Below, one piece after another: positions 45,625 through 54,510 of a stretch of DNA of 64,000 nt. This DNA is from Myxococcales bacterium. GTDB taxonomy: Bacteria > Myxococcota_A > Polyangia > Polyangiales > Polyangiaceae. The stretch lies in the NCBI GenBank assembly GCA_016712525.1, contig JADJQX010000001.1, forward strand, positions 1,922,001 through 1,986,000. Direction: 5' to 3'. Position 1 is the first letter of the stretch. Each line of letters starts with the position of its first letter. The translations under genes and the position numbers were made by a program. Below the pieces are notes generated by a model. The model made no database searches, was not told where the DNA came from, and saw only the letters and a list, made by a program, of their open reading frames with translations.

Positions 45625-47469
45625 ATGCGCCCCTCGACCGTTCACCGATCGCAGCTCTTCGTGCTCGTGCTCACGCTCGGTCTCGCGACGGAGGCGCTCG
45701 GCGCGTGCTCGTCGAGCGGCGTCGTCGAGACGGGCGCGGACGCGGGCGCCGACGCGGCGCGCGACGGAGGAAAGACCGCACCCAAGTCGCTCTGCATCGA
45801 CGGCAAGCCTTCGCCCTACCCAACGGACACCAAGGTCGACCTGTTCGGCACGATGCCGCCGCTCGAGCTCCCGAAGCTCGGAGGCGGAGCCTTCGCGTTC
45901 GCGAGCCGCTTCGACCCTTGCGCGCCCCGCTCGCACCTCTTGATCCTGCGCGAGACGGCCTCGTTCTGTGGGACGTGCCTGTGGAGCCAGGCGCACACGA
46001 AGGACGTGGTGCCTGCCGACCTCGCCGATCGCGCCGACCTCGTCGACCTCGTGATTTCGGACAAGAACAACGTGCTGGTTCGAACGTCGCGCGACGTGGA
46101 GCGTGCGGCGAAGGAGCTCGGCGAGCACGCGAGCATCGTCGCCGCCGACCCCGACTACACGTTGCAGAGCGTCGGCCTCGGCGACCGGCGGCTGCCGTTC
46201 TACGTCATCGTCGATACGCGAACGATGGTGATCCGCCGCTTCCTCGCGGACCCGGAGCCCGAGACCCTCGCGAGCACCCTGCGCCGCGAGCTCGCGGTGC
46301 TCGATGGGCAGCTGCCTCCGAAGCACGATCCGATCAAGTACGAGGACGAGTACTTCCCTAGCAACCACTGGGACATGCTCCACGACATGGTGCTCCCCGG
46401 ACCGGCGCCGAAGGACGCGACGAACGCCGTCGCGGATCTCCCCGCCGCCGCTGCGCTCGGGAAAGACTTGTTCTCCGACGCTCGTCTCTCGCCAGGTGGG
46501 GCGGTCTCGTGTGCGACCTGCCATGCACCCGACAAGGGCTTCGCGGACGGCCGACCGAAGGGGGTCGGCGTCGCGGAGGGCGATCGGAACACGCCGAGCA
46601 TCCTCTACGCGTCGCACGCACGGTTCCAGTTTTGGGACGGGCGCGCCGACACCCTTTGGTTGCAGGCCACGGGCCCCATCGAAAACGCCGCCGAGATGGG
46701 CTCCACGCGGCTCCACGTCGCTCATCGCGTCTTCACGACGTACCGCGCGCGCTACGAGGCGATCTTCCCTGCTTCGCCGCTCCCGCCGCTCGACGACGCG
46801 ACTCGCTTTCCGCCAGCGGGCAAGCCTGGCGACGCGAGCTGGGACACGATGCGATCCGAAGACAAGGCGGCCGTGACGGCCATCTTCGTGCGCGTCGCGA
46901 AGGTGATCGAGGCGTTCGAACGCACCTTGAGCGCGAAGCCGAACGCGCTCGACCGGTACATCGGCGGCGATCTCGCGGCGCTGACGGTCGAGGAGAAGGT
47001 CGGGCTCCACACGTTCTTCACGGCCGGGTGCGCGCAATGCCATTACGGTCCGCGCCTCACCGACGACGCGTTCCACAACATTCGCTTCGCCACCGGGCGC
47101 AAGGACGGCAAGCCCGATCTGGGGGCGTCGGTGGGGTTGCCGTCGCTGCTCGTTCACGAGCTGCGTAAGCCCGAGTACGCGGACGGCCCGTTCCCCGAGC
47201 TCGTGCTTCCGACCGACCTTCGTGAGCTCGAGGGGAGCTTTCGGACCCCCCCGTTGCGCGGGGTCACCGCGACCGCGCCGTACGGTCACGGTGGCACGCT
47301 CGCAGGCATACCGGAGTTAGCGAAGCATTACGGTACGGCGGGGCTCCTGGAGGACGATCCGAAAGCCGCGGGACGGTCGGAGGCGTGGGTGCCGAACTTC
47401 GTCGAGCAGCACGAGAGGGAGCTCGTCCCGGCGATGAGGCTGTTCTCGGGCGAGGTCGTCGTTCCCTGA
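45625..47469 (+). CDS. thioredoxin-like / di-heme cytochrome c peroxidase fusion lipoprotein
   Basis: The 614-residue protein has a lipobox LGAC (Cys28). A thioredoxin-fold domain (about residues 60-235) carries Cys115-Gly-Thr-Cys118 and a Leu-Pro-Phe-Tyr-Val cis-Pro-like stretch. A CCP/MauG-type di-heme domain follows (about 270-610) with CATCH at 296-300 and CAQCH at 469-473. Other landmarks are LGKDLFSDARLSPGGAVSC, NTPSILYASHARFQFWDGRA and FRTPPLRGVTATAPYGHGG. The peroxidase half is related to, but clearly distinct from, the MbnH-like protein at 26351. The fusion suggests that electrons or thiols and heme oxidation act on one substrate, possibly a Cys or Trp of a metal protein. It starts 31 bases after sigma factor 2. 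Confidence 0.85.
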   Translation: MRPSTVHRSQLFVLVLTLGLATEALGACSSSGVVETGADAGADAARDGGKTAPKSLCIDGKPSPYPTDTKVDLFGTMPPLELPKLGGGAFAFASRFDPCAPRSHLLILRETASFCGTCLWSQAHTKDVVPADLADRADLVDLVISDKNNVLVRTSRDVERAAKELGEHASIVAADPDYTLQSVGLGDRRLPFYVIVDTRTMVIRRFLADPEPETLASTLRRELAVLDGQLPPKHDPIKYEDEYFPSNHWDMLHDMVLPGPAPKDATNAVADLPAAAALGKDLFSDARLSPGGAVSCATCHAPDKGFADGRPKGVGVAEGDRNTPSILYASHARFQFWDGRADTLWLQATGPIENAAEMGSTRLHVAHRVFTTYRARYEAIFPASPLPPLDDATRFPPAGKPGDASWDTMRSEDKAAVTAIFVRVAKVIEAFERTLSAKPNALDRYIGGDLAALTVEEKVGLHTFFTAGCAQCHYGPRLTDDAFHNIRFATGRKDGKPDLGASVGLPSLLVHELRKPEYADGPFPELVLPTDLRELEGSFRTPPLRGVTATAPYGHGGTLAGIPELAKHYGTAGLLEDDPKAAGRSEAWVPNFVEQHERELVPAMRLFSGEVVVP

Positions 47470-47489
47470 CTCGACGCCCGCGCTAACGC

Positions 47490-48353
47490 CGAGGGCGCCC
47501 GAAAGAGGCCGCCGTTGAACTTGAGGATCTTTTCCCCCGTCATGAGGCCACCGCCATCGTTCATGGTGCGCCAGAGCGTCTCGACCCCCATGACGAAGCT
47601 CGGCGGGTTCGGCTCCCAGTACTCGCGAAGGGCTTTGGTGAACGCCTCCTTCGGCAAGAGGCCCACGTCCTCCGCGAACATGGTGAAGAGGCAGCGCATC
47701 AAGAACTTCGCGACCGCCTCTTGCGCGTGCCCTTGCGACTCGAGCAGCTTCGCGAGGTTCGCCAGGTACTCGGCCACTTCGCGCGTGACTTTGGCCGACT
47801 GTTTCGCCGGGTCGAGCGAGAGCGGGTCGGTCCAAATCGTCTTGAGGAGCGGCGCGTGCTTCTCGAGGTCGGTAACGTAGATTCGAGAAGATTGCGGGTT
47901 CGGGAAGGGGCGATAGTCCCACGAGCCGTCGAACGCGGCATACAGGTCGAAGCAGTGCCCGAGGTCGGCCACGATCAGAAACGGCACGGGCTTGGCGAAG
48001 GCGCGCGCGTACCCGAGCGCCTGGCCGTACGCGTCGTTCATCGCGATGTTCCACGCCGGCGTCCCTCGCCGCGCGGTGCCGAGCTTCTTCGCGCTCTCGT
48101 TCGAGCCTTGTTTTGCCTCGAGGATGAAGCAGCCCGCCTTGTACAGGTCGATTTTCTTCGTGGTGGCCGACGCCCCCTCGCGCGAGAGCTTCGCGTCCTT
48201 CTCGAAGACGTACGCGTCGCGCGCGGCGTCGCCCGTGGAGGGCTCGGGGTGGGGCAACCCGAGGACGGTGCAGAGGTCCTTGAGGTAGCTATCTTTGTTG
48301 GCGCGCTCGCCGACCGAGTCGGCGTACCGGGCGATGAAGGCCGCGAAGTCCAT
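47490..48353 (-). pseudogene. N-terminal fragment of an MmeI-like restriction-modification enzyme
   Basis: From the ATG at 48353 about 280 residues match the N-terminal part of MmeI-like type IIG enzymes: FIARYADSVGERANKDSYLKDL, a PD-(D/E)xK-like core (KKIDLYKAGCFILEAKQG, with Asp and Glu-Ala-Lys), then the helical spacer FLMRCLFTMFAEDVGLLP and the end motif KILKFNGGLF. The methyltransferase and target-recognition domains that should follow (600 or more residues) are missing. After Gly-Gly-Leu-Phe near 47505 the frame runs into low-complexity sequence opposite the 3' end of the peroxidase fusion gene. The cut marks the right edge of the metal island. Not expected to be functional. Confidence 0.75.
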
Positions 48354-48870
48354 GGAGGGCTGCGAGGCTACGGGGGAACGCGCCCCGCGGGAAGCGTGCG
48401 GCGCTCGCTATCTGCGCCACGACCGTGAGCGCGCGGACCGGGCATCGTGGTGCGACTCCCCTATCGCTCGCCTATCGCTCGTAGGTGTCGCCGACGGAGA
48501 GAAGACGCCGCGCGGTCGCCCGGTACGGCCGTCGGCCATGCCGTCAGGTCACGGGGGTACCGGGCCCCTACCTGAGGCATGAGGCGACAATACCTCACGA
48601 GCGGCCCGCGCGCCACGTCCCCACGCTTACGTCCACCACGACAGCCCCGTGCACACGCCGCGCCGCGTGGTAGGGTAATGTCACAGGTCGCGGGTAGGGC
48701 TCGGCGCTCGACGATCCCGTTGCCGAACGCGCCCAAGGCCGCGCCGAGAGGTCGCCTGGGCAGCTTCTCTCGGCGGTGCGCACCAAGCGACGCGAGGCGG
48801 CTTGCCGGCAGGTCGAGCGCGCTCGACACCGTTTCGAACGGGATCGAGCGCGGCATGCCACGCGCCTCCC
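48354..48870. other. 517-base gap without a supported gene
   Basis: No open frame here looks coding. The only structure seen is a direct repeat of CCTATCGCTCG (two adjacent copies near 48460) and some GC-rich short inverted pairs. No RNA gene is recognised. Confidence 0.5.
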
Positions 48871-49542
48871 TCACTCCTCCGGAGCGGGCATGGGCTCGGC
48901 GTCGTCTTTGCTCTTCCCGCTCTTCGCGGACTTCTGGAAGAACGTCTCGGCTTTGCCCTTTCCGTGCTCCGTGAGCAGCGCGCCGTACACCTTCTCGACG
49001 AGGCGAATGGTGTCGCGCTTCGTGTGCTCGAGATCGGTGCGCGCGCTCCCCCGGGCGCGCTCGGCCTTGTCGAGGGCGCTTGCTGCGGCCTTGAACTCGG
49101 CGAGGTGTTTCTTGATGGCGGCGGGAGCCGTCTTTCTCACCGAGTCGTTCGCGGGCAGATGCTTCGTGATGCGCTCGGAGAGCTCTTCGTAGCGGGTCTC
49201 TTCTTCGGCGAGGGGGGCGGCCGTGTAGTAGCCGATACCGTCGTGGAAGATGCGCGTGTACGGCTCCTCTTTGCTCGCCGAGGCGCCACGTCCGGCGAGC
49301 GTCGCACGCACGGACTGGGCGACCCCGTCGAGGTCGTCGTCGGCGCCGTCTCGATCGGCGAGCGCGTCCTGAACGGCGTCGTCCGTGTCTTCCCAGGCGC
49401 GGCCCGCTTCCCGCAGCTTGTGCGCTGCGGCGGTGGTGTCCTTCGCGAGAGCGTTGTGCCCCGCGCGTTTCAGCTTGCGGGCGAGGTATCGGACAAAACG
49501 AACGATGCTGGTGTGGTGGGCCGAGTCTTTCGGGAGCTGCAT
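48871..49542 (-). CDS. helical protein of unknown function, paralogue of the gene at 62195
   Basis: Read from the ATG at 49542, preceded at six bases by AAAGGAGGGG, the protein has 223 residues. It is nearly all helical and highly charged, with no signal or membrane segment (AHHTSIVRFVRYLARKLKRA, ADDDLDGVAQSVRATL, FKAAASALDKAERARG). It ends in a Pro-Ala-Pro-Glu-Glu tail. The layout and several motifs (Ala-Asp-Asp-Asp-Leu-Asp near the middle, the Pro-x-Pro-Glu-Glu end) match the 62195-62896 protein weakly but along the whole length. Function unknown. The frame extends upstream through the minisatellite, but the strong ribosome-binding site fixes the start. Confidence 0.7.
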   Translation of the reverse strand: MQLPKDSAHHTSIVRFVRYLARKLKRAGHNALAKDTTAAAHKLREAGRAWEDTDDAVQDALADRDGADDDLDGVAQSVRATLAGRGASASKEEPYTRIFHDGIGYYTAAPLAEEETRYEELSERITKHLPANDSVRKTAPAAIKKHLAEFKAAASALDKAERARGSARTDLEHTKRDTIRLVEKVYGALLTEHGKGKAETFFQKSAKSGKSKDDAEPMPAPEE

Positions 49543-50109
49543 GAGACCCCTCCTTTGCGCGAGAGTTTCGGCGACGCGCTCATCCCGTGCAAGGTCGAAT
49601 GTGAGACACGTACACCTGGCACAGCGGCCGTCCCGCGTCGCGTGCCCCTCGCGGCGAGGCGCAATGCCGACGTTTCCTTGCCTTCGGGCCAAAAAGAGCG
49701 CGGAAGCAGCGATATTTCGGTCGAAACGCGGCCTGCCGGGCGTGGCAGCAGCGAGAATGAGGTCAGAATCGCCCCTGCCGGACGCGGAAGCTCCGAGAAT
49801 GAGGTCAGAATCGGTCCTTCCACGCGCGGCAGCTCCGAGAATGAGGTCAAAATCGGTCCTTCGGCGCATGGAAGGCCGCGTTTCGAGGTCAGAATTGGTG
49901 TTTCCGCGGTCGTGCGGCCGTGAAGCCCGCTCGTGACGGCGCGAGCCGAGGACGACCGTGGACGCTTTCGCCTCGCTCCCACGACGGCTCGAGACCGCGA
50001 CGCCTGGTCCGGCCTTCCGGGCCAGCGCCCCACCGCCCGATGTCGAAGCTCTTCGGGAGCGTGGAATGGGGGAGCCCGACATCGTGTACCATCCTCCTCA
50101 AGGCACCGG
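49543..50109. other. 567-base gap holding a 42-bp minisatellite
   Basis: Divergent intergenic region between the helical-protein gene and the lipoprotein gene at 50110. It contains the five-unit repeat at 49703-49912. Outside the repeat I see no gene and no clear hairpin. Confidence 0.5.
49703..49912. repeat. 42-bp tandem repeat, five units
   Basis: Five units of exactly 42 bases start at 49703, 49745, 49787, 49829 and 49871. The conserved core is GAGAATGAGGTCAGAATCG; the outer two units are the most diverged. Because 42 is divisible by three, all frames stay open and give 14-residue repeats, but no start or ribosome-binding site supports translation. Confidence 0.85.
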
Positions 50110-51504
50110 ATGGACCACGCTCTTTCAGTGAAGCGGGCGCTTGCGGCGCTCGTGCTCGGCGCGGTGGGCGTCGCTCTCGTGGGCGTGGTCAGCGCGTCGT
50201 GCGGCGGGGAGAGCACCCCCGGGCCAGTCAGCGACGTCGCGGTGGGGGACGCCAGCGACGCAAGGTCCCCTGTGCGCGACGCGCGGCCAGATGCCGGGGA
50301 AGCTGATCCCTTCGACGTTGCTGTGCCCGACGCTGAGATACCGTTTCCTGGCGAATGGCGCCCAATCGAAGGCCTGCCGGCCAACTGTGCCGTTCGGCTC
50401 GCCGTGGACCCGCGGCGCAGCGTCGAGCCGTTCGCCTGGACCCCATGTACCTCTGGAAGGCCTGCGTGCACGGTCTTTGTTCCTAGTTGGACAGGACCCG
50501 ACAACTTCGCGTTCGTTCAGAGTCACCTGGGAGGCGTGTTCGAGGACTCCAAAGGCGTTGTACTCTCGTACGTTCGGGCCACACGCGGTCGACCGGAGCG
50601 CGTGGGGATCGTACAAGCACTCGAAGGCGAGGCGCGCCTTGCCGTGTTCGGACTGGATGCGGATACCCTTACCTGCGCAGTCTCCAAGATGTCGGCCACG
50701 CCGTTCGGAATGAGTGCAACGGTATTCTACGGCAACAATGCGGCTTCCAGACGCTTTGTACTGTCTGGGATGCCTGACGGTGGGATTGGTGTGCAGGACA
50801 TCACGCAACCGCTTGCCTCTCGAAGCGTTGTCCAAGGAATGCTTCGCGGCGATGGTATCGTGACCCTTGAGCACAACGCGGGGGGCATCGCGAACTACGT
50901 CTCGGCGCTTCGCCTGTCGGACGGACAGGTTATCCCAGGATTCCCGGGCTACACCAAGCCGGCATTGCGCCCGATCCCGGTGCCCGGAGGGTACTTCGCG
51001 ACTGCCGACGAGTCCCTGTATTTCATGCCGGCGACCGGAGGCTCGGCGGAGCTCGTTGTGAATCCACAGCCTGGGAACGAGGTCGTCTCCGTCGACTTCG
51101 ACCAACGTGCGGGTTATGCCATGGCTTGGCTCGAGCTCGACAAAACCACTGAGGTCGCGACCCTGTGGACGGCCCCGTTCGCCACGACAGCCGCCAGCCT
51201 CCAGCGTCGGGCCGTGGCGAGGCTCCCCACCGCGTACCCTTTCGTCTTCAACGCCGGAATGATCCTCGCCCGCGGCGCAAGCTACACGAGCTTTCGGCTC
51301 ATTCGTGTAAGCGACGGCATGGGGTGGGACGTCGCGGCCGAGCCGGACCACGCCTCGGTCGACCCGCTCTGGGTGAACGACGACTTCGTCTGGCAATGGG
51401 TATCGGGCAGCCAGCCCGGGGAGCCGGGCTTTCCCACGAAGAATGTGCTCCTGAAGCTGCCGCGCGCGCCGCTCGGCGCGCCCACCGTCCTCCCCGGGCT
51501 CTGA
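50110..51504 (+). CDS. lipoprotein, distant relative of the 15-18 kb family
   Basis: The 464-residue protein has a signal with lipobox SASC (Cys31) and a linker rich in Asp/Ala (DASDARSPVRDARPDAGEAD). A block FPGEWRPIEGLPANC, then SVEPFAWTPC, matches the PGELEGW...PEPFEWEPC block of the proteins at 15371 and 16732. The rest is beta-rich with propeller-like strands (GGYFATADESLYFMPATGG, ATLWTAPFATTAASLQRR) and ends with NVLLKLPRAPLGAP, equivalent to NVYRVRLDSLSPF. Function unknown. A GTG at 50128 is an alternative start. The DNA is less GC-rich in places than its neighbours. Confidence 0.75.
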   Translation: MDHALSVKRALAALVLGAVGVALVGVVSASCGGESTPGPVSDVAVGDASDARSPVRDARPDAGEADPFDVAVPDAEIPFPGEWRPIEGLPANCAVRLAVDPRRSVEPFAWTPCTSGRPACTVFVPSWTGPDNFAFVQSHLGGVFEDSKGVVLSYVRATRGRPERVGIVQALEGEARLAVFGLDADTLTCAVSKMSATPFGMSATVFYGNNAASRRFVLSGMPDGGIGVQDITQPLASRSVVQGMLRGDGIVTLEHNAGGIANYVSALRLSDGQVIPGFPGYTKPALRPIPVPGGYFATADESLYFMPATGGSAELVVNPQPGNEVVSVDFDQRAGYAMAWLELDKTTEVATLWTAPFATTAASLQRRAVARLPTAYPFVFNAGMILARGASYTSFRLIRVSDGMGWDVAAEPDHASVDPLWVNDDFVWQWVSGSQPGEPGFPTKNVLLKLPRAPLGAPTVLPGL

Positions 51505-51558
51505 CCTCGGCTCGAACCGACAAGGAACTGCCAGGGCCACGGGCTTTTTCGCGTCGGG

Positions 51559-51580
51559 CGGGTGGGGGCACCCCTGCTCG
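51559..51580. repeat. solo end of the REP/MITE-like element
   Basis: GCGGGTGGGGGCACCCCTGC matches the right terminal inverted repeat of the element at 54362 (GGCGGTGGGGGCACCCCTGC). No left end or inner arms are nearby, so this looks like a leftover terminal repeat. Confidence 0.5.
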
Positions 51581-51654
51581 CCGACGTTCCTCCTCCGCTC
51601 CGCGACCTCCGACCCGCGACCGTTCGACCTCCGACCTCCGACCCCGAGAGCCCC

Positions 51655-54279
51655 ATGCCCCGCCTCCTCCCTTCGTGTTTCGCCCTGGCCGCGGCGCTCC
51701 TTCTCCTCGCCCTACCGAGCGCGGCGTGGGCCGCGGGGCTCTCCGCCGACCCGAGCCTACCGACGTCGGCCATCGAGCAGGTCGTCGTGCACACCCAGGG
51801 GGACGAGGCCATCGTCATCGTGTGGCCCAAACGCGCCGGGAAGGTCTACGTGCTCCCGAAGCCCGAAGGCACCACCCCCTGCGGGATCGATGTCATCCCC
51901 AGCGCGGGGATGACACGGCTCGATCGCGAGACGGCGCCCGCCCTCGTCACGGCGCGTGTCGCGAGCTCGAAGCCACGCTGCACGACGTTCCTCGACCCTG
52001 AGCTCATGGCGGCGCCGCCCCTCCCGATCGAGCGCCCGCTCACCCCGAGCCAAGAGGAGCTGCTTCGCCCCGGGATACACTCGCTCGAGGGCATCGAGGG
52101 CGGGAGCTCTCCCCGGGTGCCGTGCGCGGCGCCCGAACCCTCGTCGATCCGCGTCGTCGACGCCACGGACGCGACCCTCGCCGACACGGTGAAGGCCCTC
52201 GGGGGAGCGCTCCCCGCCGCGTTCTCCGCGAAAAAGGGAAGCTCCTATTGGGTCTTTCCGAACCTCGGCAACGCGCTCCTTCGCTATCGCACCGTCGGCG
52301 CGTTCACGATGCCCCTCGTCCCCGAGAGCCGCGGGGGCTCGCACGAGACCTTGGTCATCACCCTCATGGGACCGACGGGAATGCTCCCGAAAGAGGTCGC
52401 GCAGCTCCCCATGGGGGGAATCTTCGCTCCCCGCCCAGGCTCTCGTCCGCCGAGGCCGAGGCCACGTTTGCCGAAGCTCGGTATGCGGCGGGGGCGAACG
52501 CGGTCGTCACGAACGTCGTCGGAATGAATGGCGAGCACCTGTCGTTCGACGTGTGTGGTGTCATCGGGCACCCGGGTGGCAGCTCCGCCGACGCCCGCAC
52601 CGCCGTTCGCGCGCGGGTTCGTTCCCTCGAGGCGCTCACCTTCGCGGAGCGTGTGGCCGTGCCCCCTCTCGCCCGGCGGGATGCTCACGGCGACAGGGGC
52701 CGACGGACGCCTCGTCCCACCGAGCCCCTCGACGTGCCTTCTCCGCACGCGCGCCACGCCTCCGGGCGCGGCCGTCGTGCTCGGCACGGGGGCGGTCCGG
52801 GCCAAGCTCGACCCCGTGTGGCTCCCTGTGGCGCCGCCTCCCGCCGCGCCCCTGCCGCCCCCCGTGTCGGGGCAGAAGGTCGACGTCGGGCTGTCGCGCG
52901 CGAGCCTCGCCAAGATCACCATGGTCACCGCCGGCGACGACACGTGGGTCGGCTCCGAGGCGCCGGGCGCGCCCTTCGGCCCGACCACGGTGCGCGTCGT
53001 GGCGTTGCCCGACGGGGCGACGGATATCCACCTCGGGGCCTCGGCCGAAGTGGCTTATCGGGGCACCGCTCCCCGCGGGTTCCGAGTCGAGCAACCTCCG
53101 CTCTGCGACACGACGTGGTCGTGCGACACCCCGCGTGGTCCGAGCGAAGCCCCCGACCCTTATTCCCGGCCGCCACTGACCGCGGCGCCCTTGCCGAGCC
53201 GTAGCCCGACCTGGGTCGGGACGCTGCGCCGCGAAGCGCCGTCGCGCTGCGAGCAGCCTTGGCTCAGGGCGCCAACGTCGGAGCTTCGCGTCGTTGGGCG
53301 TGACGCCGTGGTCGCGACCGTGCGCGAGCTCGCCCAGCCGCGCGCCACCGAGGACGTGCCGGGCCTCGCCCCGCCCAAGACCTCCGCCTCGCGGTATGCC
53401 GTGGTGCGAGGTCCCGAGGCGCTCGTCTTTCGTGTACGCGGGCCCTTCACGTGGCCCGGCGCTCCCCACGCCGAGGAGGGCGCCCAAGAGACCGTGATGA
53501 TCGTGGCGACGCCCTCGCTCGCGCCCCAAGCGACCACGCTGTTCCCCCGTGGGCTCCTCCGCGCCGAGCCGCCGAGGCTCTATTTGGCAATCACGAAGGA
53601 TGCCACGCACCTCGCGGGCCTGCTCGCCGACCAGCTCGCCGCCGAGGGCAAACCCGTGCACCTCGAGCGCGCGGCCACGCTCGACACGAACGACCGCACC
53701 GAGCCGAACGCCTCGGTCGTCGCGGGGCTCGGGCTCCTGTCGTTGCCTATCCCGAATAGGCCCTCGAGCTTCCGTATCCATCGTTACCGCTTCCGGGGAG
53801 TGCCCGATATCGGTCTCTCCCGCACCCGCGCCGACGAGCTCCCTCACCCGCGCGAAATCGCGACGGCCTTCGTGTCGGTCGAGCCCCATGAGAGCGACCC
53901 CGGCGATCCTCGATGCCCGGGGAAGTACGGCGCCTGTTACCGGCCCGCCCGCTCGGAAGGAGAGTGGCGCGTCACGTTCGACGAATCGCGCCCGAGCCCC
54001 GGCGCTTCGGGAATCCGGCTCGTCGAGGCGCCGTTCAGCCTCGTGACGGGGCTGCCACGCGATCCCTCGCCGGCACCTTCGCCCACCGCGGAGTCCCTCT
54101 CTTCGTCACGCCCGCCCGCGCTCCCCGGCCCGCCTCCGCCGCCCGAGCCGCCCGGTCCACGCGGCTGCGGCTGCGACACGTCCCAAGCGACGCCCTCGCA
54201 CACCGAGTGGCTCACGGGTGCCGTGTTCGTCACGGCGCTCCTCGCGCGGCGCCGCGGGAAGAAGCGCCCTTCGCCCTGA
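51655..54279 (+). pseudogene. MYXO-CTERM exported protein with two compensating frameshifts
   Basis: Three consecutive frames make one protein of about 874 residues. From the ATG at 51655 come a signal (ending AWA) and about 260 residues (IEQVVVHTQGDEAIVIVWP, VFPNLGNALLRYRTVGAFTMP). From about 52435 to 52665 another frame carries RLSSAEAEATFAEARYAAGANAVVT-type sequence. The first frame then resumes with GGMLTATGADGRLVPPSPST to the end. The C-terminus is GPRGCGCDT, a hydrophobic stretch and RRRGKK, a MYXO-CTERM-type sorting tail. Both shifts lie close to C/G runs (near 52430 and 52665) and cancel each other. Family not recognised; an intact gene with two base errors is as likely as a decayed one. 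Confidence 0.6.
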
Positions 54280-54361
54280 CGGCCTATGTGACGTGTCTCG
54301 TGGCGAGCCGGGAACGCGCGAGGCACCACGGCACGACGCTGGCGCCCTCGCCGGCAATCAA

Positions 54362-54503
54362 GGGTGCCCCCACTCGCGGGTGCTCGGCCTAACGGCCTGC
54401 GCGCCCGCGGTCTCCCCCAAATCGCGAGCTTCGCTCGCTCAGGGGGAGACGCAGAAGCATCGAGGAAGCCACGTCGCACCCGGCGGTGGGGGCACCCCTG
54501 CTC
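54362..54503. repeat. REP/MITE-like element, short form with both terminal repeats
   Basis: The left end GGGTGCCCCCACTCGCGGGT and right end GGCGGTGGGGGCACCCCTGC are inverted repeats. Inside are the GGCC-TAAC-GGCC hairpin and the arms GTCTCCCCC / GGGGGAGAC around a GCGAG...CTCGC stem. This is the most complete copy in the window and defines the element as about 140 bases with terminal inverted repeats. Confidence 0.75.
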
Positions 54504-54510
54504 CCTTCCT

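Noticed and set aside
47328..47490. C-terminal continuation of the MmeI-like frame into the peroxidase gene
   Set aside because: After Gly-Gly-Leu-Phe the residues are low-complexity Ser/Ala and antisense to a good coding region.
49703..49912. CRISPR array
   Set aside because: Units follow each other without unique spacers and are graded in similarity, as in a minisatellite.
49543..50082. N-terminal extension of the helical protein through the 42-bp repeat
   Set aside because: The ATG at 49542 has a strong ribosome-binding site and the conserved-type sequence begins there; the repeat region is open in all frames by its period.
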